From NCBI RefSeq assembly GCF_000785555.1, contig NZ_CP009129.1, positions 310,001 through 374,000 on the forward strand: 64,000 nucleotides of DNA, in the 5' to 3' direction. Origin of the DNA: Planococcus sp. PAMC 21323. Its GTDB lineage: Bacteria; Bacillota; Bacilli; Bacillales_A; Planococcaceae. The translations under genes and the position numbers were made by a program. The notes below the pieces were generated by a model. That model made no database searches and was not told where the DNA came from. It was given only the letters and a program-made list of their open reading frames with translations. Below, piece by piece: positions 7,887 through 16,862 of this stretch; positions within the stretch are counted from its first letter, which is position 1; each line of letters starts with the position of its first letter.

Positions 7887-9530
7887 ATGGAAATTTTACA
7901 TAAGACAGTCGGTCAAATCGTAAAAGAACAAGCGGCAAAAAATCCAGACACCGAGGCATACGTTTATCCAGAGCACGAGATCCGAAAAACCTACAAAGAA
8001 TTTGACGAGGAAACAGATCGCTTAGCAAAGGCTTTTATCGGCTTAGGGATTGAAAAAGGCGAACATATTGCCATTTGGTCAGATAATAAACGGGAATGGC
8101 TATTAAGTCAGTTTGCCACAGGTAAAATGGGTGGAGTATTGGTAACCGTTAATACGAGTTATCAATCGAGCGAACTTGAGTATCTGTTGAATCAGTCGGA
8201 CGCGACTACATTAATATTAGGCGAAGAGTTTAAAGGTACGAGTTATATAGATATTTTGAATGCGGTTTGTCCAGAATTGGCGACCGCTGAAAAAGGAGCA
8301 ATTAATAGTGCTAAGCTACCTCACTTTAAACGAGTAATTGTCATGAGTGATAACGATTATCCTGGAATTTACACGTGGCGAGAGTTTGAAGCTTTTGCTG
8401 AAAATGTTAGCGATACTGAGTTTGAGGAACGTTTTGCTTCGATGAACCCTGATGATGTCATCAACATTCAATATACATCCGGCACAACAGGATTTCCAAA
8501 AGGCGTCATGTTAACTCATTTGAATGTTGTCAATAATGGCAAACTAGTTGGCGATACGATGGCGTTAACGGAAAAAGATCGCTTGTGTATTCCGGTACCG
8601 TTTTTTCACTGTTTCGGATGTGTTCTTGGCACAATGGCTGCAGTCACACATGCCACGACAATGGTTATTGCCGAGCAATTTGAACCAAAGCGCATTTTGC
8701 AAATGGTACAGGATGAGAAATGTACAGCACTGCATGGAGTACCAACAATGTTCATCGCGGAGTTAAACCACCCCGAATTTTCTTCGTTTGATACGTCAAC
8801 GTTGCGAACAGGGATTATGGCAGGGTCTTCTTGTCCAATTGAAGTGATGAAAAAAGTCATCAATGATATGGGTGCGTCTGAGATTACTATTGCTTACGGA
8901 CAAACAGAATCATCTCCTGTTATTACTCAGACGCGAGCCGATGATGATATTGAAAAGCGAGTGTCAACAGTTGGTAAGCCACACACAGGTGTAGAAGTAA
9001 AAATTATTGACGCAGCAACTGGAAAAGAAGTAGAGCTAGGCTTGCCCGGAGAACTTTGTACAAGGGGATATCACGTAATGTCCGGCTATTATAAAAACGA
9101 AGATGCTACAAAAGAGGCAATCGATCCAGAAGGTTGGCTTCATACCGGGGACATCGCAGTTCAAGATAAAGAGGGCTATATCGACATCACAGGTCGGATA
9201 AAGGATATGGTAATCCGTGGAGGAGAAAATATTTATCCGCGTGAAATTGAGGAATTTCTTTATCAACATCCATCGATTCTAGATGTGCAGGTAATCGGTA
9301 TACCCGATCCGAAATACGGAGAAGAACTAATGGCATGGATTATCTTAAAAGAAGAAGAGCAACTCAATGCAGAAGAGTTGAGAGCTTACTGCAAAGGAAA
9401 GATTTCCCGCCACAAAATTCCGCGCTATATTGAATTTACAAAAGAATACCCAATGACAGCGTCCGGAAAAATACAAAAATTTAAGCTGCGTGAATTATCC
9501 ATCGAACAAAGTGAGAAAACTCGAGTTTAA
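7887..9530 (+). CDS. AMP-forming acyl-CoA synthetase (fatty acid-CoA ligase type)
   Basis: 547 aa, full length for the ANL superfamily. AMP-binding P-loop 'YTSGTTGFPKGVMLTH' (about residues 196-211), 'YGQTESSP' (A5), 'GWLHTGDIA' (A7), 'DITGRIKDMVIRGGENIYP' (A8 hinge) and the catalytic Lys in 'TASGKIQKF' near the C-terminus are all present. It activates a carboxylic acid to acyl-AMP and then acyl-CoA. Overall it resembles medium/long-chain acyl-CoA synthetases such as Bacillus YngI; the exact chain length cannot be read. GGGGGATG-type SD precedes the ATG. A perfect cre upstream suggests glucose repression, as for the operon at 35060. Confidence 0.88.
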   Translation: MEILHKTVGQIVKEQAAKNPDTEAYVYPEHEIRKTYKEFDEETDRLAKAFIGLGIEKGEHIAIWSDNKREWLLSQFATGKMGGVLVTVNTSYQSSELEYLLNQSDATTLILGEEFKGTSYIDILNAVCPELATAEKGAINSAKLPHFKRVIVMSDNDYPGIYTWREFEAFAENVSDTEFEERFASMNPDDVINIQYTSGTTGFPKGVMLTHLNVVNNGKLVGDTMALTEKDRLCIPVPFFHCFGCVLGTMAAVTHATTMVIAEQFEPKRILQMVQDEKCTALHGVPTMFIAELNHPEFSSFDTSTLRTGIMAGSSCPIEVMKKVINDMGASEITIAYGQTESSPVITQTRADDDIEKRVSTVGKPHTGVEVKIIDAATGKEVELGLPGELCTRGYHVMSGYYKNEDATKEAIDPEGWLHTGDIAVQDKEGYIDITGRIKDMVIRGGENIYPREIEEFLYQHPSILDVQVIGIPDPKYGEELMAWIILKEEEQLNAEELRAYCKGKISRHKIPRYIEFTKEYPMTASGKIQKFKLRELSIEQSEKTRV

Positions 9531-9540
9531 TAAACTAGCC

Positions 9541-9577
9541 AAAAAGGAAAGCGTATACTGTTACGCTTTCCTTTTTA
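9541..9577. terminator. Terminator of acyl-CoA ligase
   Basis: Nearly perfect 15-bp stem AAAAAGGAAAGCGTA / TACGCTTTCCTTTTT; symmetrical, may act in both directions. Confidence 0.85.
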
Positions 9578-9607
9578 ATGTAATTAATATAAATCGGAAA
9601 TATTTCA

Positions 9608-9637
9608 ATGACAAATCTAAGGTTCTTTTGATACAAT
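9608..9637 (+). promoter_or_regulatory. Candidate sigma-A promoter for the 56-aa ORF
   Basis: ATGACA (9608-9613), 18-base spacer, TACAAT (9632-9637), about 60 bases before the small ORF. Confidence 0.45.
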
Positions 9638-9699
9638 ATATTCACTAGAGTAGGTAATAAAGCACGTATTAAAACGGCTAACCTCAAAGGGTGTTTATA

Positions 9700-9870
9700 A
9701 TGATTGCTAAAGAAGAATTAGTTATTTTCGAATATGAATTGGCAAAGCTAATGGAAGAATACCAAAAATGCGTGGATCAGTCCTTAAAAAAGAAAATACA
9801 AGAAGATGTGAAGTGGTTGAAAACGTCCATTTTTTCAACAGGTACTTATGAACAAACAATAGAAAATTAA
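9700..9870 (+). CDS. Small hypothetical protein, 56 aa
   Basis: ATG at 9700 preceded by AAAGGGTG at a workable distance, stop at 9870. The protein begins MIAKEELVIFEYELAKLMEE and is charged and helical, with alternating acidic and basic residues suggesting a short helical hairpin. It has its own promoter-like sequence upstream and a terminator just behind (9882-9912), which together support a real mini-transcription unit. No family recognised. Confidence 0.6.
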   Translation: MIAKEELVIFEYELAKLMEEYQKCVDQSLKKKIQEDVKWLKTSIFSTGTYEQTIEN

Positions 9871-9881
9871 CGATGTTAAAT

Positions 9882-9912
9882 TCTGCGGCGTAGTATTGCT
9901 GCAGATTTTTTT
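9882..9912 (+). terminator. Terminator after the 56-aa ORF
   Basis: TCTGCGGC/GCTGCAGA stem (one G-U pair) with seven T, 11 bases after the small ORF. Confidence 0.75.
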
Positions 9913-10047
9913 GTGCGATGAAAAACTAAAATTGTGAACAGCGCTGTAACAAAGAAGCTTGGAAATCCTTTGAACGTGGGCAATCGACGGGGGTTTCACA
10001 AAAGGATGCTTTATAATAGAGGGAGATAAAGCGGAGGAGCGAATGGC

Positions 10048-11772
10048 ATGAAGGATTTAAAGCAATTGGCATTTCAACGGAAAAACACAATGACATTTTT
10101 ACTTGTGATGTCGATTTTAAAAGGTCTTGCCACAATTGGACAAGCCTTGTTTTTCGTGATGATCGCAGATCGTGTTTTTCTTCAAAATGCTAGTTTTGAA
10201 AGCTTAACGCCATTATTTGGAGGATTATTCATTTCGATTTTATTGAGAGCCGGATCAGGTTATGCGATAGGTAAAGCTGGAGTCAATTTGGCTGCCGACG
10301 TAAAAAGCGAATTGCGCAATACATTGATCCAATCATTTTCTAGAAATCCATTGCTCTCTGCCGCTAAAGGCCAATCAGGTCAAAAGGTCAGCCTGCTAAT
10401 GGATTCTGTAGATGAAATAGATGGTTTCTTTAGTAAATACATTCCTCAAATGATTCAAACTTATATTATTCCTGTGATTTTGCTAGGTGTAATTTTCTCG
10501 CAAAACTGGACAAGCGGGGTCATTATTTTAATAACGGCGCCATTTATTCCGGTGTTCATGGCATTGGTCGGAAAAGGAACAAAGAAAAAAGCTGATGAGA
10601 AAATGGAACAACTCAATCGCTTTTCAGGTACGTTTCTAGATATTTTACAAGGACTTTCGACACTTAAATTATTTGGTCAAGCTGAAAAACAACAACAAGC
10701 TATTAAGAAAAGTAGTTTAAATTTCCGAGACTCAACGATGGAAGTATTGAAGTCTGCCTTTCTTTCTTCTTTGATGCTTGAATATATTTCTATGTTAAGC
10801 ATCGGTATCGTCGCGCTAGAAATAGGGTTACGACTTGTTGTATTCGATAGTATTAGCTTTTTCACAGCGTTCTTCATCTTGATTTTAGTACCTGATTTCT
10901 TTAACTTACTAAAAGATTTCGGGAGTGCTTTTCATACGGCGCGAGGTAGTTTATCAGCCGCAAAACAAATAACGATGGAACTAGAAAAAACAAACGTTGA
11001 TCTAGTGTGGGGAAAAGAAAAAATGGCACAAGAACCGCCTCACTTATCACTAGAGCAACTCTCTTTTCAATACGAAGAAGGATTTTTGTTAGCCGAACTA
11101 AATGTGGAAATTCCGCCTTATAGTCAGGTGGCAGTTATCGGAAAAAGTGGGTCAGGAAAAACAACGTTGATGCATCTAGTTGCTGGGCTTCTTCCACAAA
11201 GTGAAGGCCGCTTTTATGTGAATGGGATTCCTCGGGAGAATATTAGTGAAACATCTTGGTTTGATCAATTGAGTTACATTTCACAACACCCGTATCTTTT
11301 TGCTGGGACCATTCGAGAGAATATAAAAATGGGTGTTACAGGGGATGTTCGTGATGAAGATGTTTTAGTAGCGGCTAAAAAAGCAGGTATTGCGGAAATG
11401 GTAGCGTATCTTGAAAAAGGATTTGAAACGCTGATTGGTGAAGCGGGTCGTGGATTATCTGGTGGAGAAAAACAGCGAATTGCGCTTGCACGGGCTTTTT
11501 TAAAAAAACCGTCTCTAATCCTATTTGATGAGCCAACAACAGGATTAGACTTACAAACAGAGAAAATTCTGCAAGAGTCCCTTCATGAATTGCAAAAAAC
11601 CTCGACCGTTATTACGGTTGCTCATCGACTGCATACGATTAAAGATGCTGACATTATCTTGTTTTTAGATGATGGCAAACTAGGTGCAACAGGAAGTCAC
11701 GAAAAACTATTGGAAACTTATATGCCTTATGAAGAAATGCTTGCAGCACAGCAAGGAGGTGGCTTTCAATGA
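10048..11772 (+). CDS. cydD: Thiol/haem ABC exporter subunit CydD
   Basis: 574 aa: six-helix ABC exporter membrane domain (to about residue 310) plus ATPase domain with Walker A 'GKSGSGKTT', signature 'LSGGEKQRIALARAF', Walker B 'LILFDEPTTGLD' and H-loop 'VAHR'. The membrane part ('KGLATIGQALFFVMIADRVF', 'RAGSGYAIGKAGVNLAADVK') matches CydD rather than CydC. CydDC is needed for assembly of cytochrome bd oxidase and exports cysteine/glutathione or handles haem. It overlaps cydC by four bases (ATGA). cydAB are not in the window, unlike the Bacillus subtilis cydABCD operon. Confidence 0.88.
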   Translation: MKDLKQLAFQRKNTMTFLLVMSILKGLATIGQALFFVMIADRVFLQNASFESLTPLFGGLFISILLRAGSGYAIGKAGVNLAADVKSELRNTLIQSFSRNPLLSAAKGQSGQKVSLLMDSVDEIDGFFSKYIPQMIQTYIIPVILLGVIFSQNWTSGVIILITAPFIPVFMALVGKGTKKKADEKMEQLNRFSGTFLDILQGLSTLKLFGQAEKQQQAIKKSSLNFRDSTMEVLKSAFLSSLMLEYISMLSIGIVALEIGLRLVVFDSISFFTAFFILILVPDFFNLLKDFGSAFHTARGSLSAAKQITMELEKTNVDLVWGKEKMAQEPPHLSLEQLSFQYEEGFLLAELNVEIPPYSQVAVIGKSGSGKTTLMHLVAGLLPQSEGRFYVNGIPRENISETSWFDQLSYISQHPYLFAGTIRENIKMGVTGDVRDEDVLVAAKKAGIAEMVAYLEKGFETLIGEAGRGLSGGEKQRIALARAFLKKPSLILFDEPTTGLDLQTEKILQESLHELQKTSTVITVAHRLHTIKDADIILFLDDGKLGATGSHEKLLETYMPYEEMLAAQQGGGFQ

Positions 11773-13475
11773 GTGAATTAAAACATATTTTGAAACTAAC
11801 GCTTCTTGAAAAGAAAGATGTGTTGATCGCTATCTTTTTCGGCTTTTTAGCAGGTATTGCAAGTGTTGCGTTAATGGGATCAAGTGGTTATTTGATTTCA
11901 AAAGCAGCCTTAACTTCTCAAATGACCACGCTCGTAGTCATGGCAGCTTGTTTGAAGTTATTTGGTTTTGCATCGGCATTAAGTCGGTATGGAGAGCGGT
12001 TGTATTCTCACCGAGCAACTTTCACCATGTTGAGTCATCTACGAGTATCATTTTTTGAACGATTGACACCACTTGCGCCAGGAATATTCAGCAAGTACCG
12101 AAGCGGTGATTTATTATCGCGAATTGTCGGGGATGTCGAAAGTTTACAAAACTTTTTACTACGAGTATTTTATCCGCCAGTGGTACTCGGCATTGTCTTT
12201 TTAAGTGCTGTATTCTTTACTTCATTTTTCTCATTGGGCATTGCGATTGTCATTTTTATCGGCATGTTGTTAACGGTAATTGTTATTCCGGCATTATTTG
12301 CTAGTAGAAAACGTCGTGTAGATGGACAAGTTAGAGCGCAACGAGGAAATTTAGCAATTGAATCGACAGAGTTTCTTTACGGATTTCGCGATTTGAAAAT
12401 TCATCAACAATTGGGTTCCAAAGAACAACAATTGAAAAGAGATGCAGCTCGATACAACGAAGGACAGCGACAAGAAGGATTAGAAGAAAACTTGGCCCAG
12501 TCCATTAATGCGTTTGTTGCTTTACTTGTTTCCTTTTTTGTTTTAGGTGTTGGTGCATATTTTGTTGCAGCTGGTGAACTCAATGGTTTGTATTTGGCTA
12601 TGCTTGTGATGATTTCTATCGCTGCATTTGAAAACGTAGCTCCCATGGCTGCTTTTCCGACCTATTTTGAAGAAAGTCGAAAAGCAGCTGTTCGTTTAGA
12701 AGAAATTGTAGCTGAACCTGTTTTACAGCAAGGAACAGAAGAATTGCCGAGTGGACCGCTTGATATTAAGTTAGAAGAGGTATCTTTTCAGTACCCAGGC
12801 GAAAATAACTTAGCGGTCGATCGCGTATCTCTCTACTTAAAAGCAGGGACGAAAACAGCGATTGTTGGACCAAGTGGTTCAGGTAAGTCGACACTGATGC
12901 AATTATTGCTGAATGTCTTTCCACTCAGTCAGGGACAATTATCAATCGGGGGGAAACCTGTCGAGACACTCAAGCAAGAAGAGGTCTGGCAACAAATGAA
13001 TATTGTTTTACAAGAAAATCATTTCTTTTATGGGACAATTCTTAGCAATTTATTGATTGCGAATCCCGTAGCAACCGACGAACAAATGATGGAAGTATTA
13101 GATAAAGTTCAACTAGGTATACTTTCCTTGAACATGACAGTAGAAGAAAAAGGCCAGAATTTATCTGGCGGTCAAAAACAGCGCCTAGCCATTGCGCGCG
13201 CCATGTTAAGAGGAAAGTCACTGTGGCTGCTGGATGAACCGGTGTCTTCTGTGGATAGTTTGACAGCACAAGCGATTTACCAGCATATGTTCCAACAAAA
13301 CAAAGACGATTTGTTTGTTGTCATTAGCCACGATTTAGCTGGACTTGAAAAAATGGATCAAATTGTGGTGATGGAAAAAGGGCGTATTGTAGAAAGTGGT
13401 TCGTATGAAGAGTTGATGAAGAGAAAAGCATACTTCTACCAACTTAAAGAAATTGAAAATAGTGTATTTGCTTAG
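11769..13475 (+). CDS. cydC: Thiol/haem ABC exporter subunit CydC
   Basis: 568 aa. The membrane domain carries the CydC-typical 'GSSGYLISKAAL' and 'SRYGERLYSHRATFTMLSHL', followed by an ATPase with Walker A 'GPSGSGKST', signature 'LSGGQKQRLAIARAM', Walker B 'LWLLDEPVSSVD' and H-loop 'ISHD'. It forms the heterodimeric inner-membrane exporter with CydD, translated from an overlapping start. A strong terminator follows, so cydDC is a closed two-gene unit. Assignment of C versus D is by similarity to the Escherichia coli pair; Bacillus gene naming is sometimes swapped. Confidence 0.88.
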   Translation: MSELKHILKLTLLEKKDVLIAIFFGFLAGIASVALMGSSGYLISKAALTSQMTTLVVMAACLKLFGFASALSRYGERLYSHRATFTMLSHLRVSFFERLTPLAPGIFSKYRSGDLLSRIVGDVESLQNFLLRVFYPPVVLGIVFLSAVFFTSFFSLGIAIVIFIGMLLTVIVIPALFASRKRRVDGQVRAQRGNLAIESTEFLYGFRDLKIHQQLGSKEQQLKRDAARYNEGQRQEGLEENLAQSINAFVALLVSFFVLGVGAYFVAAGELNGLYLAMLVMISIAAFENVAPMAAFPTYFEESRKAAVRLEEIVAEPVLQQGTEELPSGPLDIKLEEVSFQYPGENNLAVDRVSLYLKAGTKTAIVGPSGSGKSTLMQLLLNVFPLSQGQLSIGGKPVETLKQEEVWQQMNIVLQENHFFYGTILSNLLIANPVATDEQMMEVLDKVQLGILSLNMTVEEKGQNLSGGQKQRLAIARAMLRGKSLWLLDEPVSSVDSLTAQAIYQHMFQQNKDDLFVVISHDLAGLEKMDQIVVMEKGRIVESGSYEELMKRKAYFYQLKEIENSVFA

Positions 13476-13477
13476 CT

Positions 13478-13515
13478 AAAAATCCCCAGTACGCAATTGC
13501 GTGCTGGGGATTTTT
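13478..13515. terminator. Bidirectional terminator after cydDC
   Basis: Perfect-looking stem AAAAATCCCCAG-TACGC / GCGTG-CTGGGGATTTTT shared with the convergent small membrane protein gene. Confidence 0.88.
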
Positions 13516-13535
13516 AGTAACCTGACTAATCTCTA

Positions 13536-13772
13536 TTAACTTTTCTTCAAAAGTAGGTTTTCATCTTTTGTTCCATCTTCTAACTTCATTTGTTCAAGCT
13601 CAAGCCGCATTTTTTGTGTTTCAATGACAAAGTTGTCATGCTTTAGTTTTTCCAACTCCAACTCGCTTTCAATCATTTTACTTTTGAGCTTTGTTTGGCT
13701 CTGCAAATGTGCGGTGATAATACCTGCTAGTGGAATTGAAAAGACCATAATGACGGCGATCATACCGGTCAT
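13536..13772 (-). CDS. Small single-span membrane protein with coiled coil
   Basis: 78 aa from the ATG at 13772 (preceded by GGAGTGAGG); the frame extends 15 codons further but lacks a ribosome site there. Residues about 5-22 are a membrane helix, and the rest is a charged helix with heptad spacing of hydrophobics ('MIESELELEKLKHDNFVIE'), a predicted cytoplasmic coiled coil. The layout resembles small Bacillales membrane/PspB-like helical proteins, but no homology is claimed. It is divergent from des, so the 206-base gap to des holds both promoters. Confidence 0.6.
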   Translation of the reverse strand: MTGMIAVIMVFSIPLAGIITAHLQSQTKLKSKMIESELELEKLKHDNFVIETQKMRLELEQMKLEDGTKDENLLLKKS

Positions 13773-13858
13773 ACGCCTCACTCCGTTCTGATTTTTCTGT
13801 TTATTTCTATTATACACGTATCGCTTGTAATTTTAAAAGAATAGATTTTCAGAAATAC

Positions 13859-13899
13859 ATGACAACTGTCATATAGAAATATAGACGTTTGTGTCTTAT
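13859..13899. promoter_or_regulatory. Candidate DesR operator (two inverted repeats) upstream of des
   Basis: ATGACA-AC-TGTCAT (13859-13872) and ATAGAC-N6-GTCTTAT (13881-13899) are two successive inverted repeats 80-120 bases before des. Bacillus subtilis des is activated by phosphorylated DesR bound to two adjacent sites just upstream of the promoter; the arrangement here fits, with a TAAGAT/TATAAG -10-like element at 13917-13924 and no good -35. Confidence 0.5.
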
Positions 13900-13978
13900 G
13901 CGCCTCTATGTTTCCGTATAAGATTAGGTTAATAAGTTATTCGGACCGAAAAAGTCCGTCTAAGGAGGAAGACAAGAC

Positions 13979-14998
13979 ATGAGCAGAGAAAAAACAGCAC
14001 AATTACGCAAGTTTGTCGCCCCATTTGAAAAGGCAGATGTAAAATCAAGTGTTAGACAATTAGTAAATACAATACCACCTTTTATCTTGGCTTGGTTTTT
14101 AGCTTATCAAGCACTTGATGTTTCAATTTGGCTGACAATCGCATTATCGGTAGTAGCCGCAGCATTCGTGATCCGAACGTTCATCATTTTCCACGACTGT
14201 ACGCATGGTTCATTTTTCAAAAATAAAAAAGCAAACGCTATTGTTGGTACAATTACAGGAATTATGACGCTTTTCGCTTATGAAAAGTGGAAACGTGAAC
14301 ACTCGATTCACCATGCATCAAGCGGGAACTTAGATAAGCGCGGAGTTGGCGATATCTGGGTTATGACAATCGAAGAATATGTAGAAGCTTCAAAATGGGA
14401 ACGTTTCAAATACCGCATGTACCGTAATCCATTGGTGATGTTTGGATTTGGACCTTTGTTCCTTGTGTTGATCTCGAGCCGTTTTAATCGCAAAGATGCA
14501 CGTAAAAAGGAACGCAATAACACATATTTGATCAATATTTCTTTAGTTGTTATTTACACGCTATTAATTTTAGCAATTGGTTGGCAGGCATTCGTAATCG
14601 TACAAGGTACGACGATGTTTGTAGCTGGAGCTTTAGGTATTTGGTTGTTCTACGTACAACACACATTTGAAGATTCATACTTTGAAGATGAAAATGAGTG
14701 GGATTATGTAAAAGCAGCAGTAGACGGAAGTTCGTATTACCAGCTTCCAAAAGTATTGCAATGGGTAACAGGAAACATTGGTTTCCACCACGTGCATCAC
14801 TTGAGTCCACGTGTTCCAAATTACAATTTGGAAAAAGCACATGAATCGACACCACCTCTTCAACAAGCAACGACAATCAATCTTAAATCGAGTCTTAAAT
14901 CGTTACGTTACAAATTATACGATGCACAGAATAAAACATTCGTTACATTTGGTGACATTAAGCACTTGCTAAGTAATTCTAAAGCTGTTCAGCAATAA
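13979..14998 (+). CDS. des: Acyl-lipid fatty acid desaturase
   Basis: 339 aa integral membrane di-iron desaturase (Bacillus subtilis Des is 352 aa). Three histidine boxes are present: HDCTH (72-76), HSIHH (108-112) and HHVHH (270-274), which hold the two irons. Two hydrophobic hairpins flank them (about residues 32-70 and 180-222). It introduces a cis double bond into phospholipid acyl chains using oxygen and ferredoxin/flavodoxin electrons, restoring membrane fluidity in the cold. It is followed by desK and desR, exactly the known thermosensor arrangement. TAAGGAGG sits before the ATG. Confidence 0.93.
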   Translation: MSREKTAQLRKFVAPFEKADVKSSVRQLVNTIPPFILAWFLAYQALDVSIWLTIALSVVAAAFVIRTFIIFHDCTHGSFFKNKKANAIVGTITGIMTLFAYEKWKREHSIHHASSGNLDKRGVGDIWVMTIEEYVEASKWERFKYRMYRNPLVMFGFGPLFLVLISSRFNRKDARKKERNNTYLINISLVVIYTLLILAIGWQAFVIVQGTTMFVAGALGIWLFYVQHTFEDSYFEDENEWDYVKAAVDGSSYYQLPKVLQWVTGNIGFHHVHHLSPRVPNYNLEKAHESTPPLQQATTINLKSSLKSLRYKLYDAQNKTFVTFGDIKHLLSNSKAVQQ

Positions 14999-15011
14999 TA
15001 AAAGAAGAAAG

Positions 15012-15041
15012 GACCATTCTTAGCTGAATGGTTTTTTCTTT
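15012..15041 (+). terminator. Terminator (possibly partial) between des and desK
   Basis: CCATTC-N6-GAATGG stem followed by TTTTTTCTTTT. The stem is short, so some read-through into desKR is plausible. Confidence 0.65.
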
Positions 15042-15088
15042 TGTGTATTATTTGCTATGATTGAATCATTAAGACAGAGGAGGACCTT

Positions 15089-16225
15089 ATGCAAAGCTGG
15101 TATCAAATATTCCCTAAAAACCCATGGTTAAGTCTTTATGCCTGGGTCATTTTTTGTATTTTGCCGTTCTTTTTTATTTTTCGCTCTTCTTCGGTAACTG
15201 ATTTTATTGTCGGGATTTTGCTATTATTAATGTTTTTTATTGCTTATCGGCTTTCTTTTAATTCGAAAACTGGTTTTGTGTATGTCTGGGTGAGTTTTGA
15301 AATGGCCGTAAATATCGGAATGATTTTCCTTTTTGGCTATGTGTATCTTTCGATTTTTGTTGCATTTTTTATTGGGAATTTACGTAATAAAATCGGCTTT
15401 TTCATTATATATGGTCTCCACATTGGATTAACAATCACAGCTGTCGTATTTGGCTTTTTTGATCATAGTGAGCTATACATTTCCCAATTGCCATTTATTG
15501 TACTGAGTATATTAGGTGTCATCCTTTTGCCATTCAATACATATAATCGCAATAAGCGAGAAAAACTAGAAGGGCAGCTAGAAGATGCCAATAAACGCAT
15601 TTCTCAGCTAATTATCATTGAAGAACGTGAGCGAATTGCCCGTGACCTTCATGATACGTTGGGACAAAAATTATCGTTAATTGGCTTGAAAAGTGATTTA
15701 GCGGGAAAACTGATTACCCGCAATCCAGAATCTGCTTTAAACGAGATAAATGATGTGAGACAAACCGCTCGTACAGCTTTAAAGGAGGTACGCGAGCTTG
15801 TTTCAAACATGCGAGGAACCAAACTCGATGAAGAACTTTTGCGTGTACAACAGATTTTAAAAGCTGCTGAAATCGACTTTGTTTTTTACGGTTCAACACA
15901 ATTAACGAATACGCCACTTTTAGTAGAAAATGTTTTAAGTATGTGTTTAAAAGAAGCTGTAACAAATGTAGTGAAACATAGTGGAGCATCACGTTGCAGT
16001 ATCTTGATCAAACAAAACCCCGAAGAACTTCTTGTGCAAGTTCAAGATGACGGCAATGGATTCCCAGAAGGAAATACATCTCTGCAAGGGAATGGTTTGG
16101 TTGGAATGCGTGAACGTTTAGAATTTGTGAATGGATCGGTGGATATTAGCGTCATGGAAGGCACCACATTAAATATTCGGGTGCCAAACGTAATTCTCTA
16201 TAGTACAAAGGAGGATATTAAATGA
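15089..16225 (+). CDS. desK: Membrane thermosensor histidine kinase DesK
   Basis: 378 aa. Four to five membrane segments occupy residues 1-150, then a DHp helix with phosphoacceptor in 'RIARDLHDTLGQ' and a HATPase domain with N box 'CLKEAVTNVVKHS', 'VQDDGNGFP' and 'GNGLVGMRERLEF'. The His is residue 188 by codon count (15650-15652), the same number as the known H188 of Bacillus subtilis DesK. The kinase senses membrane thickness/order and phosphorylates DesR in the cold. It overlaps desR by four bases and follows des. Confidence 0.92.
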   Translation: MQSWYQIFPKNPWLSLYAWVIFCILPFFFIFRSSSVTDFIVGILLLLMFFIAYRLSFNSKTGFVYVWVSFEMAVNIGMIFLFGYVYLSIFVAFFIGNLRNKIGFFIIYGLHIGLTITAVVFGFFDHSELYISQLPFIVLSILGVILLPFNTYNRNKREKLEGQLEDANKRISQLIIIEERERIARDLHDTLGQKLSLIGLKSDLAGKLITRNPESALNEINDVRQTARTALKEVRELVSNMRGTKLDEELLRVQQILKAAEIDFVFYGSTQLTNTPLLVENVLSMCLKEAVTNVVKHSGASRCSILIKQNPEELLVQVQDDGNGFPEGNTSLQGNGLVGMRERLEFVNGSVDISVMEGTTLNIRVPNVILYSTKEDIK

Positions 16226-16821
16226 TTCGAATCGTATTAGCTGAAGACCAGCGAATGATGCTTGGAGCTTTAGGATCATTACTTGATTTAGAAGAAGATA
16301 TGGAAGTAGTAGGCAAGGCGGCTAACGGAGAAGAAGTAATCGAACTTGTTGAGAGTCTGCAGCCAGATATTTGCATTATGGATATTGAAATGCCACTGAA
16401 AAGTGGCTTAGATGCTGCGGAAATTTTGAAAGATCAGCCATGTAAGATTATTATTTTAACCACGTTCGCTCGCTCGGGTTATTTTGAACGTGCTAGAAAA
16501 GCAGGGGTCAGTGGCTATTTGTTGAAAGACAGTCCAAGTGAAGATTTGGCTACTTCAATTCGTACAATCATGTCGGGTCGACGGATTTATGCCCCAGAAT
16601 TAGTGGATTTAGCATATGCTGACGAAAACCCTTTGACCGATCGAGAAAAGCAAGTAATGGAACTAATAGCCGAAGGGCGAAGTACGAAAGAGATTGCTAA
16701 GGAATTGTTTATTACGACGGGTACAGTAAGAAACTACATTTCAACGATTTTGGATAAGCTCGAGGTTGGAAATCGAATTGAAGCCATTTCTCGTTTTAAA
16801 GAAAAAGGTTGGTTTAAGTAA
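16222..16821 (+). CDS. desR: Response regulator DesR (NarL/LuxR type)
   Basis: 199 aa. Receiver domain with phosphoacceptor Asp54 in 'DICIMDIEMP', acidic pair 'AEDQ' near the N-terminus, Thr and Lys switch residues ('LTTFAR', 'LLKDS'), and a C-terminal LuxR-type helix-turn-helix 'LTDREKQVMELIAEGRSTKE' (residues 133-152). It should activate des when phosphorylated by DesK and be reset by the kinase's phosphatase activity when membranes are fluid. Start ATG overlaps the desK stop; AAGGAGG lies inside the end of desK. A perfect terminator follows. Confidence 0.93.
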   Translation: MIRIVLAEDQRMMLGALGSLLDLEEDMEVVGKAANGEEVIELVESLQPDICIMDIEMPLKSGLDAAEILKDQPCKIIILTTFARSGYFERARKAGVSGYLLKDSPSEDLATSIRTIMSGRRIYAPELVDLAYADENPLTDREKQVMELIAEGRSTKEIAKELFITTGTVRNYISTILDKLEVGNRIEAISRFKEKGWFK

Positions 16822-16852
16822 AATGTCGCTGTCGACTGACAGCGACATTTTT
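16820..16852. terminator. Terminator of desKR
   Basis: 13-bp perfect stem AAATGTCGCTGTC/GACAGCGACATTT with a 4-base loop; T-run at the plus-strand end. Confidence 0.88.
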
Positions 16853-16862
16853 ATTATTCTAT

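Noticed and set aside
14550-14876. 108-codon ORF antisense to des
   Set aside because: It is a shadow of the des codons on the opposite strand without a ribosome site.
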